A stretch of DNA of 64,000 nucleotides from Chryseobacterium sp. (GTDB lineage Bacteria; Bacteroidota; Bacteroidia; Flavobacteriales; Weeksellaceae): assembly GCA_018260475.1 (NCBI GenBank), contig JAGLBA010000006.1, forward strand, positions 1-64,000, read 5' to 3'. Of this stretch, positions 7,172-15,756 are shown in pieces. Both the position numbers and the translations under genes were made by a program. The notes under the pieces are model-generated. The model saw nothing but the letters and a program-made list of their open reading frames with translations. It searched no databases and was not told the origin of the DNA. Each line of letters begins with the position of its first letter. Within the stretch, counting starts at the first letter, position 1.

Positions 7172-9703
7172 ATGTTAGAAGATTACAACCGCAAGCGGGA
7201 TTTCACCAAAACCAAAGAACCTGAGGGAATCGTGGAAAGTTCCAATGGAACATTGCGATTTGTTGTGCAGCGGCATGCCGCCACGCATCTTCATTATGAC
7301 TTGCGACTGGAGATAGATGGCGTTCTAAAAAGTTGGGCAATTCCAAAAGGCCCCTCGCTATATCCCCTTGACAAGCGCCTAGCTATGCAAACCGAGGACC
7401 ATCCCCTCGCCTATCGTGATTTTCAGGGTAGCATTCCAGCGGGAGAATATGGGGGCGGAGAAATGGAAATATGGGACGCAGGCACCTACGAACCCCTCGC
7501 AAAAAAGGAAAACCAAACTGATGACATCGCTATGCAGGCTGATCTTAGCAAGGAATCTTTAAAATTTATTTTGCATGGTGAAAAATTGAAGGGCGAATTT
7601 GCTTTAGTTAAAATAAAAAATTCGAATGATGGTAAAAGTTGGTTGCTCATCAAACACAAAGATGCCTTCGCAACCACCGAGCCATACGATGCTGAGGAAC
7701 ATACTGCGCCTGATTCTCTGGTCAGTGCTCATTTACAAGGGAAAAAAGATAAATCTAAAACTGGTAATTCAACAGTAAAATCCTTTAAAAATTACGCTCC
7801 AAGTTTAGCGGGTGCGAAAACCATTAGCGCCTACATCCAACCTATGATGGCGCAAAGTGCGGAAAAATCATTCGACGGAAAGGACTGGGCTTTCGAGATC
7901 AAATGGGACGGCTATCGCGCTATCGCCGACCTGCGTAACGGAACCCAACTCTATTCCCGAAACGGACTGGATTTTGCGCAAAAATTTAAAAAAATAATAT
8001 CCGCACTCAAGCTGCAAACCCACGAAATGGTTCTGGATGGCGAGATTGTGGCTTATGATGATACTGGGAAACCGAATTTCCAATGGCTACAAAACAGTGG
8101 CGACAAACCCAATGCTGCGCTTGTATTCCAGGTCTTTGATCTGCTGTGGCTCAATGGCCTTTCCACGGAAAGTCTGAATTTTTTGCAACGAAAAGAACTT
8201 TTGAAAGAGGCTTTGGTAGAATCTGAAACCATTAAATATTGCGATCATATTTTAGAAAAAGGTGAAGACTTCTACCGTCTTGCAGAGGGTATGGGTCTGG
8301 AAGGCATTATCGCTAAAAAAACAAAAAGCACCTACACTCCCGGCGCACGCAGCAGTGATTGGCTCAAAATAAAATCCCATAAAACCGAGGAGGTCATTAT
8401 TTGTGGCTATACGCAACCCAAAGGCTCGCGCAGCAGTTTCGGATCTTTGATCTTGGGAAAATATGAGGGAGATGAACTGGTATTTTGTGGCCATGCGGGA
8501 ACCGGTTTCGATGATAAAACCCTGAAAAATCTCTTGGAGAAAATGCAACCTTTGGTGACGGAAAAATCACCATTTTCTTCCATTCCAAATACCAATGACA
8601 CACCCACTTGGCTAAAGCCTGAACTGGTAGCTGAAATAAAATACAGCGAAATCACTTCAGACCATATTTTCCGCCATCCGGTATTTCTTTGGTTGAGAAA
8701 AGATAAAACCGCCGAAGACCTTAAACCTGCAGGAATTACAACTCCACATCCAAAAAAGGAATCTCCTACAAGTACACCCGTACTTCGGGAAAATGATTTG
8801 AAAACCACTATTGGCCAACGGGAGGTGAGATTTACAAATCAAAACAAAATTTATTTTCCTGAAAATCAAGTTTCTAAAGGCGATATGATTGCTTATTACC
8901 AGAGTGTTGCAGATTTTATACTACCGCACATGGCAGACCGTCCGCAATCTTTGAACCGCTTTCCAAACGGCATCCACGGGATGAGTTTTTACCAAAAAGA
9001 CGCTTCACAGGATACGCCTGAATGGGTGCGTACAGAGAAAATATTTTCAGAGAGCAATGAGAAGTTCATCAACTATATCATCTGTAATGATGCCGCAACC
9101 CTTGCCTACCTGAATAACCTCGGCTGTATAGAGATGAATGTCTGGACCGGTCGCATGCAAAATCCTGATGCTCCGGATTATCTTGTATTGGATTTGGATC
9201 CATCGGAAAATAATTCGTTTGAGGATGTGATAGAAACTGCCCAGATCGTGAAAACCATACTGGCTCTGGCAGGTATAGAAGGATATCCCAAAACTTCCGG
9301 CAGTTCTGGAATCCATATTTACATTCCGACGGGCGCATTGTACACTTACGACCAAGTGAAAGACTTTGCCCATGTGATGATGCAGTTGGTACAGAAAAAA
9401 CTGCCGCAAATCACCACGCTGGAACGCAGCCTTCAAAAACGCGATAAAGGGAAAATCTACTTGGATTATCTACAAAACCGCCGCGGGCAAACCCTCGCCA
9501 GCGTGTACAGTATGCGACCAAAAGTGGGTGCGCCGGTATCTATGCCGCTACACTGGGACGAAGTAAAACCAGGATTAAGACCCACTGACTTTAATATTGA
9601 AAATGCGTTGGCGAGAATCCAGCAAGAAGGCGATTTGTTTTCACCTGTATTGGGTGACGGGATAGATATGATCGCAGCAATTGGCCGACTGATGGGCACA
9701 TAA
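7172..9703 (+). CDS. ligD: LigD multifunctional NHEJ ligase (PE-LIG-POL)
   Basis: An 843-residue three-domain enzyme. Residues about 20-165 are the 3'-phosphoesterase (RHAATHLHYDLRLEIDG, GEYGGGEMEIWDAGTYE). Residues about 220-530 are the ATP-dependent ligase with the nucleotidyl lysine K244 in FEIKWDGYRA. Residues about 545-843 are the primase-like polymerase, with LVLDLDPSE as a metal-binding strand. The PE-LIG-POL order is that of Pseudomonas LigD, not the mycobacterial POL-PE-LIG order. It works with Ku, encoded just upstream, to trim, fill and seal broken ends. The frame is intact. Confidence 0.95.
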   Translation: MLEDYNRKRDFTKTKEPEGIVESSNGTLRFVVQRHAATHLHYDLRLEIDGVLKSWAIPKGPSLYPLDKRLAMQTEDHPLAYRDFQGSIPAGEYGGGEMEIWDAGTYEPLAKKENQTDDIAMQADLSKESLKFILHGEKLKGEFALVKIKNSNDGKSWLLIKHKDAFATTEPYDAEEHTAPDSLVSAHLQGKKDKSKTGNSTVKSFKNYAPSLAGAKTISAYIQPMMAQSAEKSFDGKDWAFEIKWDGYRAIADLRNGTQLYSRNGLDFAQKFKKIISALKLQTHEMVLDGEIVAYDDTGKPNFQWLQNSGDKPNAALVFQVFDLLWLNGLSTESLNFLQRKELLKEALVESETIKYCDHILEKGEDFYRLAEGMGLEGIIAKKTKSTYTPGARSSDWLKIKSHKTEEVIICGYTQPKGSRSSFGSLILGKYEGDELVFCGHAGTGFDDKTLKNLLEKMQPLVTEKSPFSSIPNTNDTPTWLKPELVAEIKYSEITSDHIFRHPVFLWLRKDKTAEDLKPAGITTPHPKKESPTSTPVLRENDLKTTIGQREVRFTNQNKIYFPENQVSKGDMIAYYQSVADFILPHMADRPQSLNRFPNGIHGMSFYQKDASQDTPEWVRTEKIFSESNEKFINYIICNDAATLAYLNNLGCIEMNVWTGRMQNPDAPDYLVLDLDPSENNSFEDVIETAQIVKTILALAGIEGYPKTSGSSGIHIYIPTGALYTYDQVKDFAHVMMQLVQKKLPQITTLERSLQKRDKGKIYLDYLQNRRGQTLASVYSMRPKVGAPVSMPLHWDEVKPGLRPTDFNIENALARIQQEGDLFSPVLGDGIDMIAAIGRLMGT

Positions 9704-9704
9704 A

Positions 9705-9730
9705 AAACCGCTTCATATCTGAAACGGTTT
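9705..9730. terminator. bidirectional terminator between ligD and the BON/LysM gene
   Basis: AAACCG-c-TTCA, loop TATC, then TGAA-a-CGGTTT forms a ten-pair hairpin flanked by A and T runs. The two genes converge on it. Confidence 0.8.
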
Positions 9731-9748
9731 ATATTTAGAATAATAAGA

Positions 9749-10211
9749 TTAAGCTGGAATTACCAAAACTTGGCCAGGATAGATTTCGTCTGGATTTTTC
9801 AGCATTGGCTTATTAGCTTCAAATATTTTGTTGTACTGGTTCATATCGCCATATACCTCCTTGGAGATTTTGGATAGGGAATCTCCACTTTTTACAGTAT
9901 AATATTTCGGTTCTGCTACTGGAGCAACAGGAGTATCTGTGTGTACGGGAACGGCTACCGTCATATTGTCGGTAACGCCATCTATACCTTCTACATTACC
10001 GGCAGATACATAGATTTTTTGTTTTTCTTCCCAGGATTTAGCTTCACCGCTAATGGTTACCTTGTCATCGGACACTGAGAAAGTTAAATTTGAAGTGTCA
10101 AAACCATATTTTGCAACATGTTTCTTTTACTTTTTGCGCTTGCTCCTGAGGTGTTTCTCCACCGCCGAAAATTTTAGCACCTACATTTTTTAGAAATGAT
10201 CCTAAACCCAT
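9749..10211 (-). pseudogene. BON-LysM potassium/peptidoglycan-binding protein (Kbp/YgaU-like), frameshifted
   Basis: The true start is the minus-strand ATG at 10211 (MGLGSFLKNVGAKIFGGG). The frame breaks near 10124, where GAAACATGTTGC has one A more than GAACATGTTGC, which would read EHVAKYGFDT. Downstream, the frame is intact: a BON domain (VTISGEAKSWEEKQK to VTDNMTV) and a C-terminal LysM (YYTVKSGDSLSKISKEVYG to YPGQVLVIPA). Joined, the protein would be 153 residues, close to E. coli Kbp (149). It would be a small cytoplasmic or periplasmic binding protein. A base-calling error is as likely as a real mutation. Confidence 0.8.
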
Positions 10212-10337
10212 AATTTTAGTTTTAATTAGTTATTTGTTTAAATGATAGTGCAAAATGTTTTGCCAAACGAGCATTAAGGTTAAAAAGTTCATAGTAAAAT
10301 AATTTAGTATCGGTACAAATAAACAGAACGATTTGCT

Positions 10338-10345
10338 TATTTTTG
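10338..10345 (+). promoter_or_regulatory. -7 box for the lipoprotein operon
   Basis: TATTTTTG matches TAnnTTTG. It ends 18 bp before the ATG at 10364 and rules out the in-frame TTG at 10343 as a start. Confidence 0.6.
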
Positions 10346-10363
10346 AAGACTGATATTCATAAA

Positions 10364-10687
10364 ATGATACAAAGACTATCCGCTCCGGCGGCGTTGCTTT
10401 TTCTGCTTTGCTCCTGCAATAAGAATGAACCTAAAGAAGATATGGTAAACACTGTGCCACATCACAAATCCATTGAAACCATAGTATCTGTAAAACATGC
10501 GGATTCTGTGGATATTTTGGAAACTAAACACAAGGTTTGGGTGAAAGGAAAACTGGCCAAGGAGATGACCACCCACGATACCATTCCGGCTTTGGGAGAT
10601 ACGCTAATGACTACCCAGGACAAAAACGATAATACGGTAACCGGCAAGACTAAAAAAGACTACGAATTCTACATCACGGTACAGTAA
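10364..10687 (+). CDS. small lipoprotein of unknown function
   Basis: A 107-residue protein with a type II signal peptide: MIQRLSAPAALLFLLCSC, lipidated at the second Cys. The mature part is polar, with threonine-rich strands (TKHKVWVKGKLAKEMTTHD, DNTVTGKTKKDYEFYITVQ). I do not recognise the family. The next gene begins inside its stop codon (TAATG), so the two are translated together. It should sit in the inner or outer membrane, facing the periplasm. The ATG at 10364 is chosen because the promoter box covers the longer alternative. Confidence 0.8.
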   Translation: MIQRLSAPAALLFLLCSCNKNEPKEDMVNTVPHHKSIETIVSVKHADSVDILETKHKVWVKGKLAKEMTTHDTIPALGDTLMTTQDKNDNTVTGKTKKDYEFYITVQ

Positions 10688-11019
10688 TGAAAAAAAGTAA
10701 AAAAATTTCTCTGTTATTCGTAACGGGATTACTTACGGCAGCATGCAGTCAGAAAGAGGAACCCAAAACCTGGGACGGCGAGAAGAAAGTCTATATGCGT
10801 TCGGATTCCACGGCGCAATATTCCCGTTCGCACGGCTTTATGCCGGGATTATTCTGGTTTTTTGCGTTTCGGCCGTACTCTTATTACGGGAGCAATGGAT
10901 TTCAGCGTGGCTACTACAGCAATGCAATTTCTGGGAAATCTAACTACGGCAGAAATGCCTACAAGGGCAATGTGGTGCGCGGCGGACTGGGAAGAAGTGG
11001 GTCCAGGGCGGGATCGTAA
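10687..11019 (+). CDS. Gly/Arg-tailed lipoprotein
   Basis: A 110-residue lipoprotein with signal peptide MKKSKKISLLFVTGLLTAAC. The mature part has a conserved-looking tyrosine- and phenylalanine-rich core (PGLFWFFAFRPYSYYGSNGF) and a Gly/Ser/Arg-rich tail (RGGLGRSGSRAGS). Similar proteins occur in flavobacteria upstream of the ATP-grasp gene seen here. It starts in the overlap TAATG with the previous stop. A palindromic repeat follows directly after its stop, so the tail may have been shortened or extended by repeat insertion. Function unknown. Confidence 0.8.
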   Translation: MKKSKKISLLFVTGLLTAACSQKEEPKTWDGEKKVYMRSDSTAQYSRSHGFMPGLFWFFAFRPYSYYGSNGFQRGYYSNAISGKSNYGRNAYKGNVVRGGLGRSGSRAGS

Positions 11020-11029
11020 ACCACACAAC

Positions 11030-11110
11030 GCAGCCCGGCCTAAGCGGAGCTCGTTTTGTGAGGAGGAACGACGAACAAAACAGCGGGAGCGGAGGACGGA
11101 ATAGCTGCCC
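11030..11110 (+). repeat. dispersed palindromic repeat, copy C
   Basis: Outer arms GCAGCCC and GCTGCCC bracket an inner inverted pair TTTTGT/ACAAAA. AGCGG and AGCGGGAGCGG stand beside the arms in the same order as in the copies at 42578-42697 and 48075-48199. It fills the gap between the second lipoprotein and the ATP-grasp gene. Confidence 0.55.
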
Positions 11111-11138
11111 AAAAAAATCTAAATAACGACTGTATCTT

Positions 11139-12266
11139 ATGAAAAGAATCGCCACCGCGCCACGCGAAAACCTTACGGAAAAATTAGAAAGCTTAGGCTT
11201 CGGTTACCATTCTTTGGAGGGGTTGTACTGGGATGAAAGCGCATACTACGAATTTAGTTTGCACGAAATCAATAAATTAGAAACGGCGACTGCGGAACTT
11301 TGGCAAATGTATCTGGAGGCGGTGGAGCATGTTATTTCGAAGGGTTTATTTTTTAAATTTCATATCCCGGAATGGTTTCGGCCAGCGATTATCAAAAGTT
11401 GGGAGGATGATTTTCCATCGGTTTATGGGCGGTTTGATTTGGGTTTTGATGGTGAGAGTGTCAAACTTATGGAATTCAATGCCGATACGCCTACTTCGCT
11501 CTACGAGGCGGCGGTGGTCCAGTGGCATTGGTTGCAGGAGCGTTTTCCGGAGCGGGACCAGTTTAATTCCATACACGAAAAATTGGTGGATTATTGGAAA
11601 TATTTAAAGCCTTTTTTAAGTTGCGATTTCGTACATTTTGCATCCATGACGAATGTGGAAGATGTCACAAATACCGAATATATGCGGGATTGCGCTACAC
11701 AAGCCGGATTGGAAACCGCGTTTATCGGGATACAGGATATTGGTTGGGCAGAGGAAATTAGCGAGTTCATAGATGAAAATCAGGAGGTGATTCAGATTAT
11801 CTTCAAACTGTACCCCTATGAATGGATTATCGAGGAGGATTTTGGTAGGAAAATCGTTGAAAATCTGAATAAAACGACTTGGATAGAGCCGTCTTGGAAG
11901 ATTTTGGCATCCTCTAAAGCCATGCTGCCGATTTTGTGGGAACTCTTCCCGAACCATCCGTTGCTGTTGGAATGTTACACGGATCCCCGAAATCTGACGG
12001 ATTACGCTAAAAAGCCGCTTTATTCCCGCGAAGGTGCGAATATTTCCTTATATAAAAATCATTCGCCGATTGCGCAAAACAGTGGTGAATACGGCAAAGA
12101 AGGGTACATTTACCAAAAACTTTTCTCGCTTCCGAACTTTGATGGGAATTATCCTGTCATCGGTAGTTGGATCATCGGACAAGAGGCGGCGGGTATTGGT
12201 ATCCGCGAAAGTGTAAACTTGATTACCAATAATGAAAGCCGCTTTGTGCCGCATTTGATTGTTTAA
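11139..12266 (+). CDS. glutathionylspermidine synthase-family ATP-grasp ligase
   Basis: A 375-residue protein of the GSP_synth family, like E. coli YgiC and YjfC: only the C-terminal amide-ligase half, with no amidase domain. Characteristic segments are LGFDGESVKLMEFNADTPTS (residues about 104-123), the acid pair EEDFGRKI, and the C-terminal IGSWIIGQEAAGIGIRES that closes the ATP site. It would form an amide bond using ATP, but the substrate is unknown; spermidine is not assured. It follows two lipoprotein genes on the same strand, 119 bp after the second, so a role in modifying an envelope molecule is possible. Confidence 0.85.
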   Translation: MKRIATAPRENLTEKLESLGFGYHSLEGLYWDESAYYEFSLHEINKLETATAELWQMYLEAVEHVISKGLFFKFHIPEWFRPAIIKSWEDDFPSVYGRFDLGFDGESVKLMEFNADTPTSLYEAAVVQWHWLQERFPERDQFNSIHEKLVDYWKYLKPFLSCDFVHFASMTNVEDVTNTEYMRDCATQAGLETAFIGIQDIGWAEEISEFIDENQEVIQIIFKLYPYEWIIEEDFGRKIVENLNKTTWIEPSWKILASSKAMLPILWELFPNHPLLLECYTDPRNLTDYAKKPLYSREGANISLYKNHSPIAQNSGEYGKEGYIYQKLFSLPNFDGNYPVIGSWIIGQEAAGIGIRESVNLITNNESRFVPHLIV

Positions 12267-12286
12267 AAAATTTAAAATTTTAATAT

Positions 12287-12320
12287 AAAAAATCCACAAC
12301 AATTCTGCTGCGGATTTTTT
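12287..12320. terminator. bidirectional terminator between the ATP-grasp gene and rny
   Basis: AAAAAATCC pairs with GGATTTTTT around an imperfect inner stem. It lies between two convergent genes. Confidence 0.75.
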
Positions 12321-12335
12321 ATTATTTGTTTGAAA

Positions 12336-13910
12336 CTATCTTGCGATGTTCACGGCGCGGGTTTCGCGGATTACCGTTACACGAACCTGGCCTGGATAAG
12401 TCATTTCATTCTGGATTTTCTCCGAAATATCGTAAGACAGTTGTGCGGCACGGTCATCCGTCACCTTACCACTCTCCACCATCACGCGGAGTTCTCGGCC
12501 AGCCTGAATCGCGTAGGCACTGGAAACGCCATCAAAACTAAGCGCGGCGGCTTCCAAATCCTTCAAACGCTGGATGTAAGATTCTAAAACCTGACGGCGT
12601 GCGCCCGGTCTCGCGCCGGAAATAGCATCTGCCACCTGAATAATCGGGGAGAGCAGCGAAGTCATTTCTATCTCGTCATGGTGGGCACCAATGGCATTGA
12701 TGACCTCTGGATTCTCACCATATTTCTCCGCCCACTGCATACCGAGTAGCGCGTGTGGAAGTTCGGATTCTTGCTCCGGCACTTTCCCGATGTCGTGCAA
12801 AAGTCCAGCGCGTTTTGCCAATTTCACATTCAGGCCTAATTCTGCGGCCATAGTTGCGGCGATATTTGCTACCTCGCGTGAGTGTTGCAAAAGATTTTGT
12901 CCGTAAGACGAACGGTATTTCATTCTACCCACAACCCTTACCAATTCTGGATGAAGGCCGTGGATTCCGAGATCAATAATGGTTCTCTTCCCAACCTCGA
13001 TGATTTCTTCTTCGATTTGTTTTCTGGTTTTTTCCACCACTTCCTCTATTCTTGCCGGGTGGATTCTACCATCCGTTACCAAGCGGTGCAAGGAAAGTCT
13101 TGCAATCTCGCGGCGGACTGGATCAAAACAAGAAATAAGGATAGCTTCAGGCGTGTCATCTACAATGATTTCCACGCCGGTGGCGGCTTCCAAGGCACGG
13201 ATATTTCGACCCTCGCGACCGATGATGCGGCCTTTTACTTCGTCTGATTCGATATTAAATACAGAAACTGAATTTTCAATAGCCTGTTCCGTACCGATTC
13301 TTTGAATGGTTTGGATAACGATTTTGCGCGCCTCTTGTTTCGCGTTCATCTGTGCCTCTTCCATGATGCTTTGTACATGGGCTTGCGCGCGGGTTTTCGC
13401 TTCTGCCTTTAGAGATTCCACGAGTTCAGCACGGGCTTCCTCTGCGGAATAATTGGCTATTTTTTCCAGCATTTCCACTTTTTGAGCAGTCGCTGTGCTA
13501 AGTTCTTGTTGTTTTCTTTCGAGAATTTCCTGTTTTTTGGTATAATCGGCAACTTGTTTTTCTAGATCTTTTTCCAATTTTCCGGTGCGGCTCAGTTCGT
13601 CATTCAGTTTCTGTTCCTTGTCGCGAGTGCGTTTTTCTATTTCCTGAATTTTCTTCTCCCGCGCTTGGATGTCGGCATCGTGTTGAGATTTTAATTCCAA
13701 AAATTTCTCTTTGGCTTGCAGATTTTTTTCTTTTTTAATGGTTTCTGCCTGCGCAGTGGCTTTTTCCAAAAGATTGTCGGCATTTTTCTTGGCATCTTCG
13801 AGGATGATATTCGCTTTTGAATTCATGGAGCTTTTCGAGAAATACATTCCTGCGAGTGCTCCTATTCCCAAACAAACCAAGCCGATAATAATGGCGATAG
13901 TTGTTGTCAT
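12336..13910 (-). CDS. rny: ribonuclease Y
   Basis: A 524-residue membrane-anchored endoribonuclease that starts mRNA decay. Residues 4-23 form the N-terminal transmembrane helix. Residues about 30-205 are a long charged coiled coil. The KH RNA-binding domain has the GxxG loop in [10 protein letters not shown] (228-237), and the HD catalytic domain has H343 and the pair H372-D373 in LLHDIGK. Length and order match the family. 6S RNA and zapA lie upstream on the same strand. The start ATG at 13910 places the membrane helix right at the N terminus. Confidence 0.96.
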   Translation of the reverse strand: MTTTIAIIIGLVCLGIGALAGMYFSKSSMNSKANIILEDAKKNADNLLEKATAQAETIKKEKNLQAKEKFLELKSQHDADIQAREKKIQEIEKRTRDKEQKLNDELSRTGKLEKDLEKQVADYTKKQEILERKQQELSTATAQKVEMLEKIANYSAEEARAELVESLKAEAKTRAQAHVQSIMEEAQMNAKQEARKIVIQTIQRIGTEQAIENSVSVFNIESDEVKGRIIGREGRNIRALEAATGVEIIVDDTPEAILISCFDPVRREIARLSLHRLVTDGRIHPARIEEVVEKTRKQIEEEIIEVGKRTIIDLGIHGLHPELVRVVGRMKYRSSYGQNLLQHSREVANIAATMAAELGLNVKLAKRAGLLHDIGKVPEQESELPHALLGMQWAEKYGENPEVINAIGAHHDEIEMTSLLSPIIQVADAISGARPGARRQVLESYIQRLKDLEAAALSFDGVSSAYAIQAGRELRVMVESGKVTDDRAAQLSYDISEKIQNEMTYPGQVRVTVIRETRAVNIAR

Positions 13911-14053
13911 ATATATTTAGTTTTAAATTGTTTCTTCTATATTTTGTTTATTCGTTTTCGGTTGGTAGTGTTTTATAGTAGGTCAGATTTTATCAATTTA
14001 TATAACCTAACCTTCTAATTTCCAAACTTCTAACTCCTTTCCCAACACTTCAC

Positions 14054-14224
14054 AAAAAAACCTACAACAGTTCAATGATTTAGAGTAAACTCCTGATCAA
14101 CACGATTTAGGCTAATTTTCACACGCTGTAATCCGCGGGATGCGGCACGCCATTGTGTGAACTTTCGCCCGGTACTAGTTTAGCGTTGAGTTTACCTGTA
14201 ATGTGTTAGAACTATTGTAGGCAG
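14054..14224 (-). ncRNA. ssrS: 6S RNA (6S-Flavo type)
   Basis: Read on the minus strand, CCTACAATAGTTC (14221-14209) pairs with GAACTGTTGTAGG (14073-14061) to make the long closing stem. Inside, GGTAAACTC pairs with GAGTTTACTC, and a GC-rich hairpin (CGCATCCCGCGG) lies near the apex across an unpaired centre. This is the 6S open-promoter mimic that binds RNA polymerase. A run of seven T follows the closing stem, so the stem can also serve as terminator. It lies directly after zapA, as 6S RNA does in many bacteria. The ends are accurate to a few bases. Confidence 0.85.
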
Positions 14225-14229
14225 AAACA

Positions 14230-14532
14230 TTATTTTGAATGGCCCTCGCCATCCATTCCGTCTATGAGGCGGTTCAGCTCCTGAACTTTCTCCGTGGCGG
14301 ACAGTATCAATTTATCATTATTCAGTCGGAAGACTTCCGCATTGGTTCCCAATTTCAGTGCGCACATTGCTAAAGCGTCCTGCTTATCGCGGATATCGAA
14401 ACTGGCTTCAAACTCCTTGATCATCGTTTCTATCTCCTTCCCTACCTTCCGAAGGGTTTCCTCCTCGGAGGCAGGCACATTCAGCGGATAGTTCCGCCCG
14501 GCGATGCTGATGGTTATTCTTCTTACTTCCAT
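14230..14532 (-). CDS. zapA: cell division protein ZapA
   Basis: A 100-residue ZapA-family protein, which bundles FtsZ filaments at mid-cell. The N-terminal beta part RRITISIAGRNYPLNVPASEE is typical, followed by an amphipathic helix region with VGKEIETMI and a C-terminal coiled coil (LNNDKLILSATEKVQELN). Length matches the family. It begins one base after the stop of the coiled-coil gene upstream, and 6S RNA begins just downstream, so all three probably share a transcript. Confidence 0.92.
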   Translation of the reverse strand: MEVRRITISIAGRNYPLNVPASEEETLRKVGKEIETMIKEFEASFDIRDKQDALAMCALKLGTNAEVFRLNNDKLILSATEKVQELNRLIDGMDGEGHSK

Positions 14533-14533
14533 G

Positions 14534-14836
14534 TTACAAGCCGGTGTTTCGTAATTGCGCTATGCAGGTATCTATTTCCTTTATCAACCTATTGATGTGG
14601 TTTTTCATCAGTCGGTTGTGTTCCGGGTTGCCTGATATAGCAGACTGAAGTTTTATATTTTTCTGTTCTTCTGATAATTCCTGACTGCGTTTCCTTTCTG
14701 CATCATACTTCACTTTTAATGTTTCAAATTCTTTAGAAAGTTCTATGTGGCTCTCGCTCAGCGCTTCATATTCTTTTTTAAGCGTTCGGATTTGCTTTTC
14801 CAACAAAGAAAAACTGCTTTCTAAATCTTTGAGCAT
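14534..14836 (-). CDS. small coiled-coil protein, possible ZapB-like partner of ZapA
   Basis: A 100-residue protein that is nearly all coiled coil: FSLLEKQIRTLKKEYEALSE and then LSKEFETLKVKYDAERKRSQ show clear heptads, with a shorter C-terminal helix (RLMKNHINRLIKEIDTCIAQ). It has no signal or membrane segment. Gene position, one base before zapA and with a shared promoter, suggests a division role like ZapB. The sequence alone does not prove it. The ATG at 14836 lies 24 bp after a good promoter box. Confidence 0.8.
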   Translation of the reverse strand: MLKDLESSFSLLEKQIRTLKKEYEALSESHIELSKEFETLKVKYDAERKRSQELSEEQKNIKLQSAISGNPEHNRLMKNHINRLIKEIDTCIAQLRNTGL

Positions 14837-14859
14837 CTCAAGTTTAATTCTAACATATG

Positions 14860-14867
14860 CAAAAATA
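14860..14867 (-). promoter_or_regulatory. -7 box for the zapB-like/zapA/6S unit
   Basis: TATTTTTG matches TAnnTTTG, 24 bp before the first start codon. Confidence 0.6.
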
Positions 14868-15025
14868 GCAATTTTAAGATTAGTAAAACAGTAATGTATT
14901 TAAAATTTGAGATATTGTTGAGTTATAATTCTTTTACTTTTGGAAAATTCCAGAATATAGTGCATAAAAAAGAGAACATTACAGCAATATTCCCTTTAAT
15001 TATTTTATTTTTTTTAGTTAAAACT

Positions 15026-15751
15026 TTATTCAAATTTTAAAACAAACATGAAGGCGCGGGTTTGTGCGGTAGCGATACCGGCTGCCCAATATGGCGGCGT
15101 TTCCGGGTTGTCTTTCACGAGTTCGTTATTCGTCATAAAAGTACCTCGGAAAGCAGGTGTGAGTTTAAATTTTTTAAAATAAATCTGAACACCTGCCTCT
15201 GCGCTCCATCCGAAATTGTGCGTGGTCGTACGGAAAATCCCCTGCTGGTTATCATCTGTAGACTTTTGGCTGCTCTGCAAATTTACCAAATAGTTTACTC
15301 CGGCCGCCGCATATGGACGGGAATTATACCAGCGGTCACCATGCACCTCCAGCAAAAGTGGAATATCTATGTAGGTAGATTTTACGGTATTGACATTATT
15401 TACCGGCGCATTTTTGAAGGAAATCTCGCGCTGTATAAAATGCAAGCCTGGCTCCAATCTCAGATCCACATATTCGTGCAAGCGTACCTTACCAATAAGA
15501 CCGGCACCGAAACTTGGAGAAGATTTTGAAAGAATGGCATTTTTGTTTCCGTCCATGCCAAATTTTGGATCCAAGACCAATTTATAATCAAAATTATTAC
15601 CGGCGAGATAGAATCCCCAACTATATTTTTGGTCATCAAAACCTTCCAGATTATCCATTCTGTCGCGCGTGCGGAACAAATTTTGTGCATCCGCCAAAGC
15701 GGGCACTGCAAGTGAAGTCACGAGACAGATTTTTATGAAATTCTTTACCAT
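15026..15751 (-). CDS. porT: PorT-family outer-membrane barrel, type IX secretion
   Basis: A 241-residue exported protein with signal peptide ending near ADA-QNLF. The mature part alternates short strands and turns typical of an eight-stranded barrel (VDLRLEPGLHFIQREISF, FKLTPAFRGTFMTNNELV) and ends in Phe-Glu after a terminal strand (FMFVLKFE). PorT is required for type IX secretion in Porphyromonas and flavobacteria. The gene sits five bases after menG, the conserved ubiE-porT order in flavobacteria, which is the strongest reason for the name. It is the last gene of a three-gene operon. Confidence 0.88.
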   Translation of the reverse strand: MVKNFIKICLVTSLAVPALADAQNLFRTRDRMDNLEGFDDQKYSWGFYLAGNNFDYKLVLDPKFGMDGNKNAILSKSSPSFGAGLIGKVRLHEYVDLRLEPGLHFIQREISFKNAPVNNVNTVKSTYIDIPLLLEVHGDRWYNSRPYAAAGVNYLVNLQSSQKSTDDNQQGIFRTTTHNFGWSAEAGVQIYFKKFKLTPAFRGTFMTNNELVKDNPETPPYWAAGIATAQTRAFMFVLKFE

Positions 15752-15756
15752 TATAT

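Noticed and set aside
11020..11135. C-terminal extension of the second lipoprotein past its stop
   Set aside because: The open frames there are explained by the palindromic repeat and do not continue the lipoprotein pattern without a frameshift.
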